Source: Calliopum simillimum (lineage: Eukaryota > Arthropoda > Insecta > Diptera > Lauxaniidae). From it: a stretch of 64,000 bases of DNA. Positions within the stretch are counted from its first letter, which is position 1; each line of letters opens with the position of its first letter. Under the pieces are notes generated by a model. That model ran no database searches and was not told the DNA's origin. It saw only the letters and a program-made list of their open reading frames with translations. Shown piece after piece: positions 56,795 to 64,000 of this stretch. The stretch is taken from positions 103,306,897-103,370,896 of the forward strand of contig OX638370.1 in assembly GCA_951812925.1 (NCBI GenBank). Reading direction: 5' to 3'. Both the position numbers and the translations under genes were made by a program.

Positions 56795-58545
56795 TATAAT
56801 CTTTAACTAACAGTTTCATCTTAAAAATTAACTTTTCTCAAGCTTTTGAGAAATGTTTAAACTAACATCATATTGCAAATTGAAGAATTTTGTGTTAACA
56901 GTAACAATTTCATGTTGCGCTTTTATGCAATTTTTGAGTAATACGATTTTTTTGAGTGATTCTACGACAGTTTTGTTTGATGAAAATTTTTAAACTTTTT
57001 GTAAATGATCAACTCACTGTGCTGGTCCTTAAAATGCACAAAAAATTATATGCTACAGCAAACATAGAAAAGGACAATGACGCCAACGAAAATCACTTGG
57101 GGCAATTTACTTGGTCACAATTTATGAAACAGAAAATAATGTTGCATACAAACACAATGCAACAACGGTAGCACGTTGTGCTTGAAGTTTGCGCAAAAAA
57201 TAAAAAAATAAAAAATCAAAATAACGAGCGATTCATTTGAGTTTATTTCCAAATCACGATTCCAATGATTGCAGTTGCCATTTGACTTAGACGCTATAAG
57301 TAAAAAATTGAGCATGCGCAACGCGCCCAAAGTCAATCGCAGGCAACGGTAACAAAATTCAAACATAAGCAAATTTGAGAGATTGACTCGCCCTGGGCAG
57401 CAGCAGCAGAGCATGAGATGAAGAGAATTCGTGTTTTGCAAATAATTGCAGGGTGATGATGATGAGCGAGCGCAACAAATGGACAATATAAGTACACTGA
57501 GAGAAAAAAAAAGTTAAGCGGAAATATAACATTGAACTTGCGTTACGTGTAAATTCATTGCGATCGTCTGCGTTTAAAACGAGTGCGCGCGCGCGTGCGC
57601 ATCCAAAATACGCTGACGGTGGGTTTGCTTGTTGCTGCTGTTGATGTTAGTCACAAGAAGGTTGCGCTGTTTGTTGCTGCTGCCTACTGGTACAAGTTTA
57701 TTACAACAACAAAAACAGTAACAAATAATAATAACAACCACAGCCAACAACATTAGTAACTACATATGCCAATAGTCAGAAATAGAAAATTAGGTAGGCG
57801 CAGACGAACAGCAACAGCAGACTCAGCAACAAATGACACCTACGCGTGCAGCTTAAAAAGTCAGCTGCTGGTATTCAAGTATCTGAAAATTTAAAATGTT
57901 TTTGTTTTGATTTCTTTATTTCTATTTTAATTCTTCAGTTCGCTTTATGCTTTTGTTTCGTTATATGTATTTGCTTTGTGGCGAATTCATCCAACTGAGT
58001 AGAAGTTTGTTTTTTTGAAACTTTAAACTGCTGTCACTTACACTGTCACTACAACACACAGCTACAGAAAAGAGCATAGAAATACATACATGCACATATA
58101 ACAACTAACTAATACAAGTGCAGCCAATGCATTTGTATTGGTACATATTGGCAAATATAACAAAGTTAAAACCTGTATTTGTATTTTTAAAGTTAAAGTG
58201 TTTGCTGTTGATGTTGATTTTTTGTTTGTTGCAGCAAAAATCATATAAAACGCAGCAAAATACAACAAAAAGCAATGCGTTCATCAAACAAACAACAAAA
58301 TGTATTTGTGCCAAATAAAAAAAAAATCAGAAAGATCGGACGAAATTACCGCAAGTCATTTGGGACAATTCATTTGGGAGGAAATATTGAATTAGAGGTA
58401 ATATTAATATACGTTTAAATTTTTAGATTTTTCCAGTGTAACACAAAAGTGTAATGAAATAAGTACTTGGAACATTTTTGAAATCAAATGTATAATTTTA
58501 AAAAAATTTTGTGGAAAAAATTTCCTTTTTTGAAAGTAATATCTT
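56795..58545. other. Unique island, no gene recognised
   Basis: From 57100 to 57890 the sequence is richer in GC and includes GTGCGCGCGCGCGTGCGC (57582-57599) and CAG/CAA tracts. The minus-strand open frame at 57115-57486 shows no domain. A GTAAGTG donor-like site on the minus strand lies at about 58035. The island might hold a noncoding exon or promoter of Egfr, which is not shown. Confidence 0.35.
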
Positions 58546-58826
58546 TATATGGGGAAATCTCAGCAAGTGTGACTTTTTCGAAAAAAACAAGCTATTTTTC
58601 AAACATAACCGCGTTGCTGACTTTTTTCGATCGCCTCCCCCAATATCTTCAAAAATCATTAAAAAATAAAGCTTCCAGGTGGTAGTACACGCATGTCTTT
58701 GTATTTAGCATCATCCAATAAGAGTCCCAGACATGTTAGAACGGATGGGAAATGCAATGGGTGCTCACTCGGCGAACCAAGACCTGTCCACACCGAAAGC
58801 CACACTTGCTGAGATTTCCCCATATA
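58546..58826. repeat. 281-bp segment bounded by perfect 26-bp inverted repeats
   Basis: TATATGGGGAAATCTCAGCA plus AGTGTG at 58546-58571 is exactly complementary to 58801-58826. The interior is unique, with CGATCGCCTCCCCC and GTCCCAGACATG phrases. The right arm runs straight into dispersed repeat copy B. It is either a small MITE or a rearrangement of that repeat's end. Confidence 0.65.
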
Positions 58827-59400
58827 CTATAAAAATGAATGTTTATGTGTCTGTATGTTCCTTATAGACTCCCAGCGGCTGGACCGATTACCGTGAAAAT
58901 TTATATTTATAGGTTTTTGGGTATGGCGCGTGTTTTTGCATCATTAGTTTTTTCGGGTTTTTTTTTACCCTATGATTCCGGAACCAAAAATTTTGTTTCC
59001 TTTTTTTTTGTTTTCTATGCGTTTCATGACAGCATTTTAGTGGAAAAACAATTTTTCACCCTCCTAGGACGTCGAAACCAAAAATTAAAAAAAAAAAAAA
59101 TATTTTTCACCCAAGGAGCCGGAACTAAATATTAAAAAAAATTTTTTTTTTCTACGCGTTTCATGACTTTTTACGACATTCTAGTTGAAAAAAATTTTAT
59201 TCATCTAAGGGTCCCCTCTTGGATAATTTGTTTTCTCGTTTTTCCAAAAAAATCATATCATATCGCTGAAACGGACATGGATGACATTTGGTATATGTAT
59301 TAAAAGTTTCGACACAAATAATGCCCAAGGAAAAAATGGGCGGTACCACGCCCTTAAAAAAATGACATATCTCAGAAACTATTTAGCCCACATACTCAAA
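58806..59400 (-). mobile_element. Dispersed repeat, copy B (reverse orientation)
   Basis: It is the reverse complement of 47945-48487 with the same landmark order: ATATACTATAAAAATGAATG, GACTCCCAGCGGCTGGACCG, ACCGTGAAAATTTATAT, two TTTCATGAC blocks, GGACATGGATGACATTTGG and GGGCGGTACCACGCCC. It is slightly longer through AT-run expansion. An open frame at 58839-59135 is spurious. Confidence 0.7.
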
Positions 59401-59494
59401 TGAGACAATTAACATTCTTTGGTATAATTTAATTAGAGATACACAGCCCTTCGGGATGGTTTAAGCATAATCTATGTAGAATGGATTTAATACT

Positions 59495-60045
59495 ACACCT
59501 GAACCTTGCGATTGGTTATTGCAGGAGCTATTTTTAATGTATTTTTTTTTTCTTCTTGTTGACATGAACCTTCTCGATGGTTCAAGCAAAATTCATATGT
59601 ATGATTAGTTATATGAATAGTTATTTGGAATATGTGTTTTGAAACATACTTTCTGGATAGTTCTAGCAAAATCTATGTAGAATACATTTTCTCAAATATT
59701 TGGTGATTCTCCATGGTGCTTGCAAGAGCTGTGTAGAATATGTTTTTTCTATTACTTTTTTGACACAAATCTTCTGGATGATTTAAGCATATTCTATGTA
59801 TTTAGAATGATTTTTCTACTATATATGAATCTACTCAATGGTACTTGCAAGAGCCATGCAGAAAGTGTTTTTTTTATATTTTTGACAAGAACCTTCTGGT
59901 TGGTGGTTTAAGCTAAATCTGTGTAGAATTCATTTTCTTATAAATATGAGCTTTCTCCATGGTACTTGTAAGAATTTGTGTAGAATTTCTTATTTGACAT
60001 ATTTGCCACGAACCTACTGAATGGTTAAAGCACAATCTATATATG
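59495..60045. repeat. Tandem repeat, about five units of 120 bp
   Basis: Units share AACCTTCTCGATGGTTCAAG (variants near 59569, 59644, 59764, 59887 and 60007), AAAATCTATGTAGAAT and CTCCATGGTACTTGCAAGAG. It follows copy B directly, so it may be the tandem part of the same element. Short open frames here come from the repeat. Confidence 0.65.
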
Positions 60046-61783
60046 TATATTAGACTGATGCAAAAATAAATACTTTTGATATTTCACGATTACGCTTTAA
60101 TTTTTAAAATTTTTTTTAATGTCATTTAGAGGTCGCGCAACTTCGATTTATGGAAATCCTTGGGTTGATTTTTATTTTATTACAATCTCAAAAATTCTTG
60201 GTATGAGTTCTACGATATATCAGATTTTTCATATTGCATCAAGGTGTATTAAAAAAATAATAAACGGAACCTTAAGTCAACCGCATATTGGTTTTTTAGG
60301 TAAAATACCCACAAATTTATATGAATTAGCATAAGAATTTAATAAAAAAAATAAAAAATTTAACAATTGTATAAATAAATTTTGAGCATAATTAAAATAT
60401 TACTGAGCTATGTTTTAATTACTCATATTTTCAACAATAAAAGCGTTAGTAATAAACTTTCGAATTCAATGAATTTATAGCAATTAACAGAGTTGCCATT
60501 TCTGGTATGGCTTATATGAAATAATGTCAATTTGAACTAAAGCACAAAATATAAAAAAAAAATTAAAAATTAAAAATTGACACGTTTTGTAAAAATTCCT
60601 CTATGTAAAAAAATTTAAAATGCTTCAGCATTTTTTCTTATTTTATTTTATTTTTAAATTTTGAACCAACAAAGGTCAATCCAAAATTCAAACTAAACGC
60701 TGTCTAAACATTTTTTGTTTTTTTTTTTTTTTTTAATATACAAACTCTGCTATTTAAATAATGGATTTTAAAACAAAAACCCTAATCTATGACTTAAGCT
60801 TTAAATGGCCAATATACAAAAAACCATACCTAAATGAAATAAATTGACATTACGGCAACCTTTGCCAAAAGCAAGATACGCCATCATCATCATCATCATC
60901 ATCAACTAAACGACAGATGCGCAGCAGCAACAGGTTGTATCGACCGACCATCGTGTGCTATATTTAACATTTTTCATTTATAATTAATATTTGAATATTA
61001 ATCGACTGTGAATTCAATGGAATCAATCATGATTTGTGAATTTCCCCCAACCACTCTTCAAATTGGTTGCGCTGCTACTCACTGACGGTGACTATAGCAA
61101 CGTTTTATGGTCGCTCGCTCGTTTGTTTGTTTAGCCAAGTTAAGAAGAAGAAAAATTATAAAATTTTTTAATAAAATTTAAATAAAAAAGCAGCAAAAAT
61201 CAGAGGCAGCAGCCGACTTCAGGCAATGAATTTATAATTTTTTCGAATAAAAATTATGATTTTTTTTTTCTGTGTTATTCGTTTGAAAACCATAACAATT
61301 AATTGCTTAAACACGAAACCAGTTATGTTCTTCTTTTGTTAATTATATCGAAAGCAATTAATACAACAACAACAAGAACAATAAAATTCCAGAAATTTGT
61401 TTATCGTTGTTTTTTTTTTTTCCTATCAATTTTTTTGGTTACTTTTAAAGCATCTCCTCTGTATATCAAAAGCATTGCCGCCAGGGGGGGTTATATATGA
61501 AATCAATTCTTTTGCTTGCTATCGATAGTTTCGTGACCCTACAAAAATTTGACCTGCCATATTTTTTCTTTCTTTTGTGAATTTATAGAGTTTGTTGCCT
61601 AAGTCGCTATAATTTTTACGCGTCAAATTAATGTTAATTTCATTAAAAATATTTATAATCGAATATTAAATATCATTGCTTTGGAAATATGCGATAGTAT
61701 GGTGATTACTATAAAATTATATTTTGAGCTATTAGCAGTAGGAAGGAAAAAAATATCAAACAAAAATTATTGAAAAAATGAAA
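60046..61783. other. AT-rich region with one unassigned open frame and a CAT tract
   Basis: A 71-residue plus-strand frame at 60119-60334 (MSFRGRATSIYGNPWVDFYF...) is less repetitive than its neighbours, but I do not recognise it. (CAT)n lies at about 60881-60902. A recurrent motif variant (AGTTTGTTGCCTAAGTCGC) is at 61589-61607. A minus-strand GTGAGT donor-like site lies at about 61077-61082 beside GC-richer sequence. Confidence 0.3.
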
Positions 61784-61791
61784 GTTGACAT

Positions 61792-63110
61792 TAGGATTGC
61801 CAACCGTACTATAATATATAGTATTGTACTATATTTCGAATCTGCGTACTATATACTGTTGAATAAATATATAGTACGCAAAAATGCTATATTTAGGTAT
61901 ACTATATTTATGATGACCGTACTATACTTTTCTGTGTTAAGTAAAGCACAGTAGTTATTGCTTTTCCATACGTTAATCAGAATGTATTTCTACAAGCACA
62001 GATAAAGTGTCCATAAAAACACATCTTTAGTTTTGAAATACCGAAAGTTACATTAAGCAAATTTCTCACTTTTTAAAATTCACGAACGCTATGTGCGTGT
62101 TACCAAACGCGCTCCTGTCTTACTGCTTTTCAAAATTGACAACATCAAGCAAATGTTTGCTTCGTTTTTATTTAGAAATTTAGTTAATTATTTTCACTAA
62201 ATTTTGGAAAGTACCTACATAGTAGTGAAAACGAAAGTGCCTCAAATCTAAATGCACCACTAACACCTACTAAGAAGCGGAAAATACAAAAAGGCTCCAA
62301 AAATACAAACCTGAATGCGAAAAAGAGTATAGCTGGATTACTAAAGATCCGCAAAACGTCTATACTGTAAAATGTGCGCCATGTAGCGCTACATTTTCTA
62401 TCGGAAAAAATGACGTTGGCCAGGTGAGCTTTTTGGCAATATTTGACAATATTTTCTCATGAAATGACCCAAAATAAGTTGAGAAAATTTTAGAAAATCT
62501 TTCGTCATCTCGTCTTGTTTGCGCAATATTGAGACTTATAGCCTTATCATGTATGACGAACGAATAAAGTGACTGATTTACACTCATTAATATCAACTTA
62601 TTAAAACTTTTTATTAAGAACTTAATATAACCTAAGCGTTCATTTTAGTTCAAAGAATAAGGTTTGTAAGCATAAACTTCAAATCATCTGTTAACTTGGA
62701 GGATATAAGCAGTTGGAAATCAGTAAAACGATTCGTTCGTCATACATAATAAGGCTATTAAATCTTTTAGAGTGCAAGTCCAGTCAAATCTAAATTTCAT
62801 TGAAATTTATTTAATATTCTCGTATTTTTTAAGCCATGGTATTTTATAACCAAAGCGAGATATCGAAAAATTTTATTTAGTTTTTTTGACTTCTCTTGGG
62901 TCGATTTATAAAAAAATCATCTTTAAATCGAAGGGCCACGGAAAGCACAGAAAAAGTATAGTTTTTACAAAAATAAATAAGTACCAAATATATCTTTGTC
63001 TAGTTTTTCCTCTTTCTATGAAATACTATATTTTTTTGTGGCGTACTATAGTTTTTTAAGGCTTTTTCTGAAAAATACTATATTTTACTGAAAAAATGTT
63101 GGTAACCCTA
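61792..63110 (+). mobile_element. hAT transposon remnant with BED zinc finger (1319 bp)
   Basis: The termini TAGGATTGCCAACC and TAGGGTTACCAACA (complement of the right end) are inverted repeats with a hAT-style start. The identical 8-bp duplication GTTGACAT flanks both sides (61784-61791; 63111-63118). Just inside the left end ACTATATAGTA-type words are repeated, and similar ACTATATTTT words lie near the right end. The interior keeps one BED-finger fragment; the catalytic dimerisation (hATC) region is missing, so the element is deleted internally. Confidence 0.9.
62228..62423 (+). pseudogene. BED-finger fragment of a hAT transposase
   Basis: ESASNLNAPLTPTKKRKIQK, then after a one-base shift YKPECEKEYSWITKDPQNVY and TVKCAPCSATFSIGKNDVGQ. 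The aromatic residues and CAPC Cys pair are the first half of a BED zinc finger, the DNA-binding domain at the N-terminus of many hAT transposases. It stops at CAG/GTGAGC, a good 5' splice site (donor at 62424), so the His half was probably in a following exon that is now lost. The frameshift near 62300 makes it non-functional. Confidence 0.8.
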
Positions 63111-63164
63111 GTTGACATATGTATGTACATATGTATTTTTGAAAAACTATGCTTTTACTATGTA

Positions 63165-63334
63165 CACAGTGAAAACTGATAGTTTTACCTTTCATTCTTT
63201 TTATTCCATTTGGTATTAATTTAAAGTTATTTTGGTATTAAATTCAAAACTTATTCCAAAAAAGTTTGAAATTTATTCCAAAATAGTTTAAAATTTATTC
63301 CCCAATAGTATAAAATTAATACTTGTTAACGGCT
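63165..63334. mobile_element. CACAGTAAAAA-type MITE, copy C (partial, reversed)
   Basis: It starts CACAGTGAAAACTGAT and carries TTATTCCAAAAAAGTTTGAA and ATTTATTCCAAAATAGTTTA, the complements of the GGAATAAATTT units in copies A and B. It stops at about 63334. Its first half contains GGTATTAA words in place of the TACCAAAA segment. Confidence 0.55.
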
Positions 63335-64000
63335 ATTTAAATTTATAATTAAAATAAAAAAATGGCATTTTCTGGTCCGAATGTAACGCATAATGAGACA
63401 ATTGACCTTTCCTGCTGCGATTGCAATGCATTAGGAGACAATTGGTTACGCTCAATGACAAACAATGTTAAACGTAAATAGAACTTGGACTAGTCAGTTT
63501 CTCCCATGAAATAGTTTGCAAACTAGTTTTGGAATAGTCTGTGGTCCAGCAGGATACCTTATTGTGTTTGCAACAATAATCAAATAGTCATTGACGATGT
63601 ATTTGCCTCACAATATCTCAAAATCCATACATGTGAGACTGGATTTGAATTCAGCATTACCAAGTACAATGAAAATGAAAATTTTTGCTTTGATTTGGTC
63701 TTCTCAAACAGTATTTTTGACCTGTTTTGAGAGCGGTGCATTATACATTTTTGAATTTTGTTGCTAACACCATTAAGCATTGCATAAAAAATAGAATACC
63801 AGAGTTACCGCATACTTTTAATTGCATAAACCCCTTTCCGGAGAACCGTGATGGTTAATTTGATTTGAAAAGAGATCAATATGGTCTGAAAAAGTTGAAC
63901 TTGAACTGTAAGTGTTATTTTGATTTTTAAAAAGTTTGATTTACTTCGCAAAAAAGTTCAATATGATGTGGAAAAGGTTTAATTGGAGTTGAAAAATCTG
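63335..64000. other. Apparently unique sequence to the window edge
   Basis: No domain, TIR or repeat unit was recognised. The minus-strand open frame at 63580-63780 is not supported by any motif. The last 150 bp contain loosely repeated TTTGATTTGAAAA / GTTGAACTTG phrases. Confidence 0.3.

Noticed and set aside
60506..60870. hAT-like MITE bounded by AGAGTTGCCATT and ACGGCAACCTTTG
   Set aside because: The flanking 8-mers do not match, and the sub-terminal blocks are not in inverted order.

Overview
The window looks like nuclear DNA of a higher fly (Diptera, Brachycera). A tephritid-type fruit fly is my best guess, but that is inference. The grounds are an epidermal growth factor receptor whose exons follow the Drosophila Egfr protein closely, short 58-71 bp introns, AT-rich flanks, many CAA/CAG tracts, and a dense load of dipteran-type transposable elements, including DINE-1/mini-me-like repeats. 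Only about 4.5 kb is convincingly host coding sequence.

Layout. (1) 2-493, plus strand: the 3' end of a regulatory-type gene, low in complexity and rich in Ser/Ala, entering from the left edge; its 3' flank follows. (2) 1.0-26 kb: repeat-rich intergenic DNA. It holds two long inverted repeats of about 0.9 kb (1576-2508; 21400-22312) and a shorter one (24035-24374), a decayed non-LTR retrotransposon (7366-9201), a Transib-like element with RAG-signal-like ends (15518-16553), two hAT-like MITEs with 8-bp target duplications (13425-13773; 20634-21203), two DINE-1-like copies, tandem arrays and several unique GC-richer islands. One island (about 9.46-10.62 kb) is rich in GATC and has a promoter-like TATA/Inr pair. 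(3) 28818-35248, minus strand: five coding exons of Egfr, from the first ligand-binding L domain to the stop codon. The signal-peptide exon was not found and lies upstream at higher coordinates or outside the window. The 2.26-kb intron between the first two visible exons has been invaded by a decayed LINE and a broken Tc1/mariner-type transposase. (4) 35.3-64 kb: presumably the large 5' intron(s) and/or upstream region of Egfr. It alternates unique CAG/CAA-rich islands with transposons: a pogo-like element nested in an older MITE, a deleted mariner, a TIR element carrying a DINE-1-like insertion, a 580-bp element with 8-bp TSDs built of inverted copies of a 13-bp motif, and a hAT with a BED zinc finger.

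How it fits together. The only gene whose function is clear is Egfr, a receptor tyrosine kinase at the plasma membrane that signals to Ras/MAPK. The rest is transposon stratigraphy. Paralogous copies inside the window act as empty-site references and give an order of insertion: the DINE-like element came after the 1.36-kb TIR element, and the pogo-like element came after the CACAGTAAAAA MITE. Direct repeats flank Egfr on both sides. No bacterial-type operon, CRISPR array or intact autonomous transposon was seen. All alignments were made by eye, so percentages and boundaries are approximate.
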